This document shows positions 51,147-60,586 of a DNA stretch of 64,000 bases, piece by piece (position 1 is the first letter of the stretch; every line of letters starts with the position of its first letter). The DNA comes from Pseudomonadota bacterium (GTDB taxonomy: Bacteria > Pseudomonadota > Gammaproteobacteria > Burkholderiales > JABEVD01). The notes under the pieces were generated by a model. It was not told where the DNA came from. It made no database searches and was given only the letters and a program-made list of their open reading frames with translations. The stretch is taken from assembly GCA_021806605.1 (NCBI GenBank), contig JAJZQY010000002.1, positions 61,555-125,554 of the forward strand, read 5' to 3'. A program made the translations under genes and the position numbers.

Positions 51147-54100
51147 ATGACATACCGGATGCCGGTCATCAAAAGAAAAAACAGGGCTAACCTGATCACC
51201 GCAGCAGGCATCCTGCTGATCGGCATCCTGTCCTATTCCCTTCATTTCACTGCCACCTACTTTCCGCCCCTCCAGCAAATCGATCTCGGCTGGGGCTGTC
51301 TTGCCATCATGATCGTGATGTACAAGACCAAAAAAACGCAGCAGCAGCCCTATCGCCTGATCTTTCTGGTGCTGGGCGTTTATCTGGCATTGCGCTACCT
51401 GATGTGGCGCACCTTCGATACCTTGCTGTATACCGGGCCGCTCGATTTTGTCGGCATGACCCTGGTGTATGTTGCCGAAGTTTACGGGCTGGCCATTTAT
51501 TTCATGGGCATGTTCGTCAACGTCTGGCCGCTGGTGAGCCGACCTGTGCCGCTGTCTCAGGATCCCGACAAGTTGCCCACCGTGGACATACTGATCCCCA
51601 CCTACAACGAGTCGGACGAGATCGTGCGCATCACCGCGACCGCTGCCGCGAATCTGGATTACCCGAAAAGTCTTCTCAAGGTCTACATCATCGACGACGG
51701 CGGCACGCATGCCAAGCGCTCGCATCCTGAAAATGGCATGTCGGCCTGGGAGCGCCATTATCGGCTCAGGCAGATGGCAGCGGATCTCGGCATCGGCTAC
51801 ATCACCCGCGAAACCAATCAGCAGGCCAAGGCGGGCAACATCAACCATGCGCTGCAGTACACTCAGGGCGATCTGGTGCTGGTGCTGGATTGCGACCATG
51901 TGCCGACCAGCGACTTCCTGCAAAGAACCGTCGGTCATTTCATGACCGACCCGAAGCTGTTCCTGGTGCAGACCCCGCACTTCTTCATCAATCCCACGCC
52001 CGTTGAAAAGAACCTGGAGGGCGTGGCCACGCCTTCCGGCGAGAACGACATGTTCTACCGCAAGATTCATCCCGCTCTGAATTTCTGGAATGCCAGCTAT
52101 TTCTGCGGTTCTGCCGCACTGCTGCGCCGAAAATACCTCATGGAAGTGGGGGGAATATGCGGCACCACCATTACCGAAGATGCGGAAACCGCCTTCCAGT
52201 TGCACAGCCGCGGCTACAACAGCATCTACATCAACCGGCCCATGGTGTGCGGGCTTTCCCCTGAATCCTATGACGACTACGTGATTCAGCGCTCTCGCTG
52301 GGCGCAGGGGATGGTGCAGTTGCTTCTGCTCAACAATCCGCTGAAAACCAAGGGATTGTCAATTCCTCAGAAAATCGCCTATTTCAATTCCAGCTTCTTC
52401 TGGTTTTTCGGCCTGTCGCGCTTCATCTATTTCATCGCGCCGTCGATGTACCTGATCCTCGGGCTGAACATCTATCACGCTTCATGGCTGCAGATCCTGG
52501 TTTTCACCCTGCCCTACCTGATGAGCACCCATATGGTGATGGACTATTTCTATGCCGGATCGCGGCAGCCCTTCTTCTCGGAAATCTACGAAAGCGTCCA
52601 GTCACTGTTCCTGATCCCGGCCGTCCTCTCGGTCATGGTCAATCCCTGGAAGCCCTCGTTCAAGGTGACGCCCAAGGGCTTCACCAACGACAAGAACTAT
52701 CTCAGCCCGCTTGCGGCCCCGTTTTTCCTGGTCATCGCCATCAACATCACCGCGGTCGTCCTCGCCATCGTCAAATTCATTTCCACTCCCATCCTGCGCG
52801 ACGTGATCGCGGTAACTGCCGTCTGGTGCGTTTACAATCTCTATCTGTCGGTGGTTTCCCTGGGCGCATTCTGGGAGCGCAAGCAGGTGCGAAAGTTCCA
52901 CCGCATCAATGCCGGCGGCAGGATCACCGCGCATTTTCCGCGGATGGGCAGCGCCCACGAAGGCATGGTGCGCGACGTTTCCATCTCAGGCATCGGCTTC
53001 GAGCTGGATGCGCCCTTCTTGCCTCGCGAGCAGGATCACGTGATGCTTGAGGTGCAGGACAGCTACGGCGCGACTTACCATTTCGAAGCCAAGCTGCAGC
53101 GGGTTTTCAAGCGCAACGGCAGATATTTCTGCGGCAGCGAATTCGTTCCCGGCATGACCAGCTATGCCGACATCGTCAGCTATGTTTTCGGTGACAGCCA
53201 GCGCTGGCAGGACGACTGGGACAAAAAATCCGCAGCACGGGGCACAGCCAAGATGCTCTGGTATTTCCTGAAGACGGGCGTCCAGGGCTTCGTCGGAAGC
53301 GCCTATCCCCTGCTCAAGGCGACGCTCATCAGGCTCTGGAAACTGGTCAAGACATTGACGCTCACGCCCTTTCTTTGGGAGAAGACGCTCGCCGCTGCAA
53401 GCTGGTGCGTGTACTTTCTGTATCTGATGCTCGCCGCCCTGATCCAGCTGCTCGACAACAAGAAGGCGCGCAAGCTTCAGCGCCTCGAAGCGAGCGGCGA
53501 CGCCACGATCTATTTTCCGCGCATCAATTCCACCGTGGAGGGCAAACTCATGGATGTCTCGCTGACCGGCATGGGTTTTCTCGCCGATCTTCCCTTCAAG
53601 ATCAGGGCTCAGGAGCATGCCACCATCTGGACGACCAAGGACGGCATCCAGTACCGCTTCCCGTGCGTGATTCAGCGCACTCTCCAGCGCGGAGACAAGG
53701 TGCTTTTCGGTACCGAATTCATCGTGGATACCGCCTCCTACTCGAAGATCGTCAGATACGTTTATGGCGACAACGTGCGGATGCTGAATTACGTTTCCAA
53801 CCAGGCCCTCGACCTGATCGAACAGGGCGGGGATGCCATCGCATATCGCCTTGCCATCGCAGCAAAGACCGTCGGCATGGCGCTGGCCTTCATTTTCCTG
53901 AATCAGGATGCGGGCCCCCTCAAGCAGAAACTGGACGCATGGATCAAGCAGAGCGGGCTGATGGGCGCCCTGACGAGAACCCTCTCCCCTGCCATCAGGG
54001 CTGCCGGCCTGGCGCTTTCCCTGGTCTTCATGAATCAGGACAGGCTTGTCCGGGAAAAGCAACTGGAGGCGCTGCTGCGCCTGATTTCGGTGCCTGAAAC

Positions 54101-54236
54101 TCCCGCCCATAACCGCAGAATGCCGGGAAGGAAACGGGGCAGACTCAGGCTGATCCGCGCATTTATCGAAAGGCGCAATCCTTTCCGCCGGAAACAGGCG
54201 GAGCTCTTCCGATCCTACAGCAAGCTGAAATCTTGA
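51147..54236 (+). CDS. bcsA: Cellulose synthase catalytic subunit BcsA with two PilZ domains
   Basis: 1029 residues, against about 700-870 in known BcsA. The GT2 core has IDDGG, VLDCDHVPTSD (DxD), TITEDAETAF (TED) and QRSRWAQG, followed by the gating loop SFKVTPKG. PilZ-1 has RKFHR at 582-586 and DVSISGIG from 610. A second copy of helix plus PilZ follows: WCVY at 560 recurs at 753, RKLQR at 775 and DVSLTGMG from 803, each exactly 193 residues later. Both sets keep the c-di-GMP-binding RxxxR and D/NxSxxG residues. The final 150 residues hold two amphipathic repeats (GMALAFIFLNQD and GLALSLVFMNQD). Polymerises UDP-glucose and exports the chain through the inner membrane with BcsB. Confidence 0.93.
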   Translation: MTYRMPVIKRKNRANLITAAGILLIGILSYSLHFTATYFPPLQQIDLGWGCLAIMIVMYKTKKTQQQPYRLIFLVLGVYLALRYLMWRTFDTLLYTGPLDFVGMTLVYVAEVYGLAIYFMGMFVNVWPLVSRPVPLSQDPDKLPTVDILIPTYNESDEIVRITATAAANLDYPKSLLKVYIIDDGGTHAKRSHPENGMSAWERHYRLRQMAADLGIGYITRETNQQAKAGNINHALQYTQGDLVLVLDCDHVPTSDFLQRTVGHFMTDPKLFLVQTPHFFINPTPVEKNLEGVATPSGENDMFYRKIHPALNFWNASYFCGSAALLRRKYLMEVGGICGTTITEDAETAFQLHSRGYNSIYINRPMVCGLSPESYDDYVIQRSRWAQGMVQLLLLNNPLKTKGLSIPQKIAYFNSSFFWFFGLSRFIYFIAPSMYLILGLNIYHASWLQILVFTLPYLMSTHMVMDYFYAGSRQPFFSEIYESVQSLFLIPAVLSVMVNPWKPSFKVTPKGFTNDKNYLSPLAAPFFLVIAINITAVVLAIVKFISTPILRDVIAVTAVWCVYNLYLSVVSLGAFWERKQVRKFHRINAGGRITAHFPRMGSAHEGMVRDVSISGIGFELDAPFLPREQDHVMLEVQDSYGATYHFEAKLQRVFKRNGRYFCGSEFVPGMTSYADIVSYVFGDSQRWQDDWDKKSAARGTAKMLWYFLKTGVQGFVGSAYPLLKATLIRLWKLVKTLTLTPFLWEKTLAAASWCVYFLYLMLAALIQLLDNKKARKLQRLEASGDATIYFPRINSTVEGKLMDVSLTGMGFLADLPFKIRAQEHATIWTTKDGIQYRFPCVIQRTLQRGDKVLFGTEFIVDTASYSKIVRYVYGDNVRMLNYVSNQALDLIEQGGDAIAYRLAIAAKTVGMALAFIFLNQDAGPLKQKLDAWIKQSGLMGALTRTLSPAIRAAGLALSLVFMNQDRLVREKQLEALLRLISVPETPAHNRRMPGRKRGRLRLIRAFIERRNPFRRKQAELFRSYSKLKS

Positions 54237-54292
54237 AAAATATCACGATACGCATTGTGTTGACGGCAACCGGCACGGTAAAATCATTCTAA

Positions 54293-56521
54293 ATGCATAG
54301 CGTCCTCAAAATCTTCGCGCTGCTCGCGCTCCTGCTGCTGCAAAAGACGGCAGATGCCGAAATCATCAAACTTCCGCTGCAAAAATTCACCGCCATGTCC
54401 TCTATGGACATACGCTGCATCAACGGCTCAAAGGAACTCTCCATCCCCATCCCGGAGCGATGGAAACTGCACAAGCTGACCCTCGACCTGCGCTACACGG
54501 TATCCAACAATATGCTCAGCGACGTTTCGCAGATGGTGGTGAAAGTCAACGGCAGTCTGGTCACCCAGCTGAAGCTCGACCACCAGGGACCGGAAGTGGG
54601 CAGCCTCATCGAAATTCCCGTCAGTCTCCTCAAAACCGGCTACAACACTCTCTCATTCCAGGTCGCGCAGCACTATTTGAAGGATGGCTGCGAGCAGGTT
54701 TGCTCGCCCGACCTGTGGACCAATGTCAGCCTGACCCACTCGACTCTGCAGCTGGATTACGAATTGAAGCCCATTCCCCTCAAGCTGGGTCAGGCAGCCG
54801 GCCTGATCTTCGATCCGAGACAATTTCCCTCCGCATCGGTGAATCTGGTCGCAGACACTTCCACCCCTGACGGCGTGACGACAGCCGGCATCGCCGCATC
54901 CGGCATCGCCAGGCGATTCGATTACCGCAAGGTGAGTTTCACCCATTCGCCGGACATCAAGCCGGGCGTGGACAACATCCTGATCGGGAAAGCCTCCTTC
55001 GTCGGCGATGTGCTGCTCAAATACGGCATTTTGCAAGATGCCCCGAAGGGCGGCCTGATCAGGATACTCTACCTGCCCAAAAGCGACGGCGGCAACGACG
55101 GATTGCATGCGCTGATCGTGATCACGGGGGATCAGCCCGCCGCAGTCAAAATCGCCTCGGAAACCTTCGCCAACATGTCGATGCCCTATCCCGGCACAGA
55201 CCAGATGCACGCTTACGCATTCTCCATGCCGGACATTTCCATGGGCAGCGGCAGGGACGAGCTCGTTCCGGACAAGATCTATCCGTTCAAGACGCTGGGA
55301 ATGAACACGACCACCTTCCAGGGGCTGAGCGCCAACGTGGTCACCGGGGGCGCATCCCAGCTCAGCTTCCGTCTGCCATCGGACTTCCTGATCAAGCAGA
55401 ACCAGTCCGCGAAGCTGGTGCTGAATTTTTCCTATGCGGCAGGACTGCTCCAGGAATCTTCCCTCAGCATTCTGGTGAACGGCAGGCGGGTGCACGACAT
55501 CCATCTCAACAACGCCGACGGGGGATTCATCGAAGCCTACAAGCTCGACATCCCGACCTACCTGTTCAAGCCCGGCTCCAACGTCATTTCTTTCGAACCC
55601 TACCTGAATACCGAGCACAAGTTGTGCGAGCTGTACAACGCCAATGCGCCGTTCGTGTCGATCTTCGGCAACTCGACGATGTATTTTCCGCCCATGCCGC
55701 ATTTCGTCGAGATGCCCAAGCTGGAGCTCTTCACGCTCAACGGGTTCCCCTTCTCGCGCTGGCCCGACGGCTATCAGACCCTGATCTACCTTCCGAAACC
55801 GGATGGCGCATCGATCGATACGGCGCTCGACCTGATCGGCATGATCACCCAGAAAAACGGCTTTCCGCTGTTCGGAACCCGGGTGGTCTTTTCGGACCCC
55901 GGCAAGTACGACGGAGAAATGCTGGTGGTGGGCGAAGCTGCCGCCCTGCCCAAATCGATCCTGATGCATGCTCCCCTGCAGCCTTCCGGCATCGGCAATA
56001 TTCCCTACCCGGTCGCACGCGGATGGGACAGCGATACGGCCGTTGCGATGAGCAAGCAGCAGGCCGGGCTCGGCGCCGACAACGGCTTGCTGATGGAATT
56101 CGAATCCCCGCATGTCAAGGGACGCTCCATCATCGTGGCCACGGCCCAGACTGAAGACGACCTGCGCAAGCTCGGGGACGCCCTGCTGGCGCCCAATGTC
56201 CAGTCGAGCGTTTTCGGGGACGTGACGCTGGTCCGGCTCGATGCGCGCAAATACGGAGCGAATTCGCCTGACGAAGCCGCAACGGACAGCCAGCCGGAGG
56301 CTCCAAAATACCAGGCGACTTCGATGAAGGTAGGAAAGACCTATTCCACGGGCAACAAGGGCGACATTTCCTACCTGGACGCCTTCTTTTACTCGTACAA
56401 ATACGTTTTCTACGTGCTGATCGCGCTGGCCGTTCTCCTGCTGGGCCTGATCGGCTATTGGCTGCTGAAGCGCTACCGCAGGAAGCGCATCAGGGTTGCC
56501 GAAGGCGCAAAGCGCGAATAG
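54293..56521 (+). CDS. bcsB: Cellulose synthase periplasmic subunit BcsB
   Basis: 742 residues. Signal peptide (VLKIFALLALLLLQKTADA), alternating carbohydrate-binding-like and flavodoxin-like domains (DLRYTVSNNMLSDVSQM, LIEIPVSLLKTGYNTLSFQ, WPDGYQTLIYLPKPDG), and a C-terminal membrane anchor (FYVLIALAVLLLGLIGYWLL) followed by a basic tail, which is the helix that completes the BcsA pore. 56 bp after bcsA. Confidence 0.93.
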   Translation: MHSVLKIFALLALLLLQKTADAEIIKLPLQKFTAMSSMDIRCINGSKELSIPIPERWKLHKLTLDLRYTVSNNMLSDVSQMVVKVNGSLVTQLKLDHQGPEVGSLIEIPVSLLKTGYNTLSFQVAQHYLKDGCEQVCSPDLWTNVSLTHSTLQLDYELKPIPLKLGQAAGLIFDPRQFPSASVNLVADTSTPDGVTTAGIAASGIARRFDYRKVSFTHSPDIKPGVDNILIGKASFVGDVLLKYGILQDAPKGGLIRILYLPKSDGGNDGLHALIVITGDQPAAVKIASETFANMSMPYPGTDQMHAYAFSMPDISMGSGRDELVPDKIYPFKTLGMNTTTFQGLSANVVTGGASQLSFRLPSDFLIKQNQSAKLVLNFSYAAGLLQESSLSILVNGRRVHDIHLNNADGGFIEAYKLDIPTYLFKPGSNVISFEPYLNTEHKLCELYNANAPFVSIFGNSTMYFPPMPHFVEMPKLELFTLNGFPFSRWPDGYQTLIYLPKPDGASIDTALDLIGMITQKNGFPLFGTRVVFSDPGKYDGEMLVVGEAAALPKSILMHAPLQPSGIGNIPYPVARGWDSDTAVAMSKQQAGLGADNGLLMEFESPHVKGRSIIVATAQTEDDLRKLGDALLAPNVQSSVFGDVTLVRLDARKYGANSPDEAATDSQPEAPKYQATSMKVGKTYSTGNKGDISYLDAFFYSYKYVFYVLIALAVLLLGLIGYWLLKRYRRKRIRVAEGAKRE

Positions 56522-56525
56522 GGCC

Positions 56526-59500
56526 ATGGCTGTCAGGCCGCTTTTCCATCTGATTGTCGTCGTTCTGGCGCTCGCATCCCTCCCCGCCCATGCCGATGCG
56601 GTCTCCGACATGCGCAGGCATCTGTCGATGATCCACCTCTTGGCGCGGGCGGGACGAAACGAGGAGGCGGCTTCACAGATGCGCGCGCTATTCCCGAAGG
56701 GGCCGCCAGTCGGAGGAGAGCTCGCCCTCGAATATTACGACATCGTCGGAAATTCTGAAAAGGGCTGGCTGGAAGCAAAGCTCGGTCTGGAGAGACTGGT
56801 CAAGGCGGACCCCGAAAACATCAACTACCGGCTGGCGCTTGCCACGCAGCTCGCGCGCCGAAGCGCAACGCTCAAGGATGGACTCAGCCTGTTCGCCGAA
56901 ATGGCGAAGCGTCCCGACCTGAAGCAGGTGGCGCTGGGGAAATGGCGGCATGCGCTGGATGCAATCGACCAGGATGCGGCCAGCATCCCGCTGTACAAGG
57001 ATTATCTCGCGGTCGACCCCGGCAATGCAGCCATCAGCGACGACCTGGCTACGGCGCAGCGCATCGAGGCCGCAAAACTTCCCTGGAAGCTGCGCGACAG
57101 GGCGAATGCGCAAATTGCAGCGGGGCATCCTCTTGCCGCAATTGCCACGCTCAGGCAAGCATTGGCGCTGGACCCGAAGAATCCCTGGGTGCGCTTCGAC
57201 CTTGCCCGGCTCTATTACAAGCAGGGCGATCAGAAGGGCGGGCGGGCCATGATGCTGGCAGGCCTTGCCATTTCGCCCAACGACCCGGACCTGCTTTACG
57301 CCAATGCCCTGTTTCTGAGCCTGCTGGACGAACCGAGCGGCGCGCTTCAGCTGCTGGAGAAAATTCCCGACCCCCAGCTGAGTCCGGCGATGCAGCGGTT
57401 GAAGAAGGAAGCGGCAATCCAGGAAAAGAACCTCAAGAAAGAAGCGCTTGCCGGGGCGCAGGGCAATCAGAGCGCCTCCTCATCCCTGCCCTGGAAGCTG
57501 CGCAGCCAGGCCGACCAGGAGGTCAAGGCCGGCCATCCGCAGGATGCGATCGCGACCCTTGAGCATGCCCTGGTTCTCGATCCCAAGAATGTCTGGGTGC
57601 GCTTCGATCTTGCCCGGCTCTACGTCAAGCAGGGCGACAGGGAGCGGGGACGCGCGCTGATGCACGACGGGCTCGCCATCGCGCCGGATGACCCCGCAGC
57701 CCTCTATACCAATGCCCTGTATCTTTCCCTGCAGGACGAAGCCGAGAATGCCATGCTGCTGCTCGACAGGATCCCGGAATCCAAGCGCTCGCAGGCCATG
57801 CGGAAGCTCGCCAAAGAAATGACCATCCAGGTCCAGATCGGCAGGGCCAGAACCTTTTTCCAGAACGGCCGCCAGGCCGAAATGCAGGCGGCAATGGCTT
57901 CCGCAGAAACTGCTGCAAGCGGCAATGCCGACCTTTCCGACATCGTCGCCAATGCCTGGTTCGATTTGAGGCATCCGGATCGCGGCATCAACCTGATGCG
58001 CCCCTATGCGATGCTGCCCAGCGCTTCCTTGACCTACGCCTGGATGCTCAACCGGGCCAGGAAGGATGATGAGCTCGCCACCTTCCTGGAAAAACTCGAA
58101 GCTTCCGGAGCGCTTCCGACCGAGGACAGGGATGAGCTGTGGAAGCTCGAAATGCTTCTGGCAAAGCGCCGTTCAGACAAGATGCTGGCTTCCGGAAACC
58201 CCGCAGCGGCAAAGGCAGCGATGACGAAGATGCTGGAAAACACGGCTCCGGAGGACCTTGAAAAACGGCTTGAAATTGCCGACTGGTACATCGGCGCGAA
58301 AGACCTGGCCGATGCGCGCGCCATCGTCGAGCAGTCGAAAAAGACCGCGCCATTCGATCCGCGCATTCTGGCCATGGAAGGCCGCATCGCGAGAGCCGAA
58401 GGCAATTACGAGGTGGCGCTGGCGGATTTCAAGCAATCCGGCGCTGACAACGAAATTGCCGACATGATGCAGCACCGCGCCAAGGCCTATGTGACGACAG
58501 GCCAGAATTATCTCAGCAAGCGGGATGGCTCGCCCGGCATTGCCAACATGAAAGCCTCCGAGAATGTGGTCGAGATGCATGTCCCCACCGGCTATGATGG
58601 GGAACAGCTTTTCGTGCAGCTGGATCGGGTTAGCATCGATGCGGGCATGCTCTCGCTCGCCGGCACCGGGGCCTATTCCCTGAACCAGTTCGGCAAGCTC
58701 TACAGCAAGACTGTGGGGCAATCCTATTCGACGCAGCAGCAGACATTGGCCGGCATCCTCGCCAGCACCCCCTATGCGGAATCTTCGGCGCAGGGCACGG
58801 CATTGGGGGTCGGCTACATCAAGGGCGACATGCGCTTCGACATCGGCACGACGCCGCAAGGCTTCCCGGTCTCCTACATGGTCGGCGGGGTCAGGTATGC
58901 GCATTACACGGCAACTTCCGGATTTTCCTTCGACGTGTCGCGCCGCCCGGTCACCAGCACCCTGCTATCCTACGCAGGCATGCACGACCCGGTTACCGGA
59001 GAAGTCTGGGGAGGGGTGAGGAGCACCGGCGCCAGCATGCACATCAGCCGCAGCAAAGGCCGCCTGACGGGATCTGTGGACATGGATTACCATTGGATCA
59101 CCGGCGTGAACGTGATGAGCAACACGGAGCGTACGGTACGTCTGGGGCTCGACTGGAGCTTCATTCAGAACAGCGACATGCAGCTCAATGCGGGGCTTGC
59201 GGTTTCAGACTGGCACTATCGGGACGATTTGAGCAACTTCACCTTCGGGCAGGGCGGCTATTACAGTCCCCAGCAATACCATGCCCTTTCGCTGCCCCTG
59301 CGCTGGACGGGTCGGGAAAACCGCCTGTCCTATCTGGTGCAGGGATCAGTTTCCGTTTCGACAAGCTATCAGAGGCAGGACATGCCCTATTATCCGACCG
59401 ATCCGATCCTGCAGGCTCAGGCAGGCAATCCGACCTCCTATACCGCCGGATACGGCGGCGACAGTCACGGCATGTACTATTCCATCGTCGGTGCGGTGGA

Positions 59501-59666
59501 ATACCGGGCGACCCGACACCTCTATCTCGGCGCAAGACTGGAGAGCGACCGCACCGCCTACTATTCGCCGAACTACTATACCGCCTACCTGCGCTACATG
59601 TTCGATCCGGAATCAGGGCCGGTCAACTATCCTCCCGAACCGGTCAAACCCTACACCCAGTACTAG
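56526..59666 (+). CDS. bcsC: Cellulose export protein BcsC: TPR scaffold plus outer-membrane barrel
   Basis: 1046 residues from ATG 56526, 4 bp after the bcsB stop. Signal peptide, then TPR helices to about residue 680, then the BcsC barrel (about 700-1046) with alternating aromatic strands and the terminal MFDPESGPVNYPPEP. An internal repeat of 136 residues is clear: LPWKLRDRANAQIAAGHP at about 185 and LPWKLRSQADQEVKAGHP at about 321 begin two near-identical blocks (DPKN-WVRFDLARLY-KQGD). The TPR part contacts peptidoglycan and the BcsB assembly; the barrel is the exit pore. The stop codon TAG lies inside the CTAG flank of an inserted element, so the original C-terminus may have been altered. 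Confidence 0.92.
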   Translation: MAVRPLFHLIVVVLALASLPAHADAVSDMRRHLSMIHLLARAGRNEEAASQMRALFPKGPPVGGELALEYYDIVGNSEKGWLEAKLGLERLVKADPENINYRLALATQLARRSATLKDGLSLFAEMAKRPDLKQVALGKWRHALDAIDQDAASIPLYKDYLAVDPGNAAISDDLATAQRIEAAKLPWKLRDRANAQIAAGHPLAAIATLRQALALDPKNPWVRFDLARLYYKQGDQKGGRAMMLAGLAISPNDPDLLYANALFLSLLDEPSGALQLLEKIPDPQLSPAMQRLKKEAAIQEKNLKKEALAGAQGNQSASSSLPWKLRSQADQEVKAGHPQDAIATLEHALVLDPKNVWVRFDLARLYVKQGDRERGRALMHDGLAIAPDDPAALYTNALYLSLQDEAENAMLLLDRIPESKRSQAMRKLAKEMTIQVQIGRARTFFQNGRQAEMQAAMASAETAASGNADLSDIVANAWFDLRHPDRGINLMRPYAMLPSASLTYAWMLNRARKDDELATFLEKLEASGALPTEDRDELWKLEMLLAKRRSDKMLASGNPAAAKAAMTKMLENTAPEDLEKRLEIADWYIGAKDLADARAIVEQSKKTAPFDPRILAMEGRIARAEGNYEVALADFKQSGADNEIADMMQHRAKAYVTTGQNYLSKRDGSPGIANMKASENVVEMHVPTGYDGEQLFVQLDRVSIDAGMLSLAGTGAYSLNQFGKLYSKTVGQSYSTQQQTLAGILASTPYAESSAQGTALGVGYIKGDMRFDIGTTPQGFPVSYMVGGVRYAHYTATSGFSFDVSRRPVTSTLLSYAGMHDPVTGEVWGGVRSTGASMHISRSKGRLTGSVDMDYHWITGVNVMSNTERTVRLGLDWSFIQNSDMQLNAGLAVSDWHYRDDLSNFTFGQGGYYSPQQYHALSLPLRWTGRENRLSYLVQGSVSVSTSYQRQDMPYYPTDPILQAQAGNPTSYTAGYGGDSHGMYYSIVGAVEYRATRHLYLGARLESDRTAYYSPNYYTAYLRYMFDPESGPVNYPPEPVKPYTQY

Positions 59667-59975
59667 GGAACCACTGATTTATTCTGCGCGGAGTGCGTTG
59701 CTGGGAAAACGGAGCGAAGCGTAGTTTCGAGGTACGGCCAAATCGAGATGATCGCGAGTAGCGCGACGCAGATCGTAGCTGGGTCTACGACATCAAGGAG
59801 AACGACAAAGCGAGCGCTCGATTTGCACGCAACCCAATTGGGACAGGGCTTTGCGGGCGAGCTTCATTGTTGCCCGGCTCGCGAATGGAATGACCATTCG
59901 ATTTCGCCGCGCGTCTCGAATCTCATCCCGCAAAGCCGTGTCGCACCCGTGAGGAATAAATCAGTGGTTCCCTAG
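59663..59975. mobile_element. MITE-like element with 18-bp terminal inverted repeats and CTAG target duplication
   Basis: Left end GGAACCACTGATTTATTC (59667-59684) and its exact reverse complement at 59954-59971 bound a 305-bp element. The 4-bp direct repeats CTAG (59663-59666 and 59972-59975) flank it. YTAR duplications are the habit of IS5-group transposases, so this is probably a non-autonomous IS5-type derivative. No transposase frame is visible inside. The left CTAG holds the bcsC stop and the right one the stop of the MshEN gene. Confidence 0.8.
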
Positions 59976-60535
59976 GCTTCCTGCAGACGCAGTTCCCTGT
60001 AGTAGCGGTCGATGGCCCACTCGATGGCTTCCCTGTCTGCGCTGACCGGAAACGCGCGCTTGCCAGTGGTGAATCTCAGCTGTTGCAGAACTTCCTGGTC
60101 CAGCGGGTTTTTCATCGCGGCGACCATCTGGCCGCGATGCAGGAAACAGGGCATCAGGACGAGCCGCCGTGCCACCAGATTCGGAACCAGCTTGAGCGCC
60201 TCGGGGTCGATTTTCAGGCTGCGCAGGTCGACCTTGGGCACGCCAAGCTTGATGGCAAGCACGGCGTCGATGGCATCGCCATCCACGGCTCCTGCCTCGA
60301 CCAGGATTTCGCCGATGCGCTTCTCGCGCGAAGCGGACTGAATCGATATCGCTTTTTCAAGCTGCTCGCGGGTGATTAGCCCCTGCGAAACAAGCTGTTC
60401 GCCAAGAAGGGCAATGGGTTGGCTGGATTGCCTGTCTAGGGCCTGCTTAAGGGTATCAGCATCTCTGACGATCTCGCCTGACGGGAGACGATCTTCGAAC
60501 AAACCTTGGGATTCCATCTCGTCGCCCATATCCAT
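59972..60535 (-). CDS. Stand-alone MshEN-type (GspE/PilB N-terminal) c-di-GMP receptor-like protein
   Basis: 187 residues, no ATPase domain, signal or membrane helix. It matches the N-terminal domain of type II secretion/pilus ATPases. The first c-di-GMP motif is LLGEQLVSQGLITREQLEKA (43-62) with the last conserved Gln at 66; the second begins RIGEILVEAGAVDGDAI (73-89). The T2SSE_N fold follows (VPKVDLRSLKIDPEALKLVP, LMPCFLHRGQMVAAMKNPLD). The first motif has Leu where Arg/Lys is usual. Between bcsC and bcsG it could link c-di-GMP to cellulose assembly, filling the role of BcsE in enterics; that is inference. Confidence 0.78.
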   Translation of the reverse strand: MDMGDEMESQGLFEDRLPSGEIVRDADTLKQALDRQSSQPIALLGEQLVSQGLITREQLEKAISIQSASREKRIGEILVEAGAVDGDAIDAVLAIKLGVPKVDLRSLKIDPEALKLVPNLVARRLVLMPCFLHRGQMVAAMKNPLDQEVLQQLRFTTGKRAFPVSADREAIEWAIDRYYRELRLQEA

Positions 60536-60586
60536 TAATATGGGCTTAAGCTACCATAAATCGCCCATTCGTTCAAATGCGGAACG

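Noticed and set aside
52986..54110. 374-codon open frame opposite the bcsA 3' part
   Set aside because: It mirrors the PilZ-repeat region of BcsA, and its sequence has no protein-family features. The plus strand repeat is in frame with BcsA.
54653..56611. Very long open frame (652 codons) on the minus strand opposite bcsB and the start of bcsC
   Set aside because: BcsB and BcsC on the plus strand are unmistakable; the minus frame is a GC-rich antisense shadow without recognisable motifs.
59667..59971. Protein-coding transposase within the 305-bp element
   Set aside because: Only a 75-codon frame without DDE motifs; the element is too short and is better called non-autonomous.
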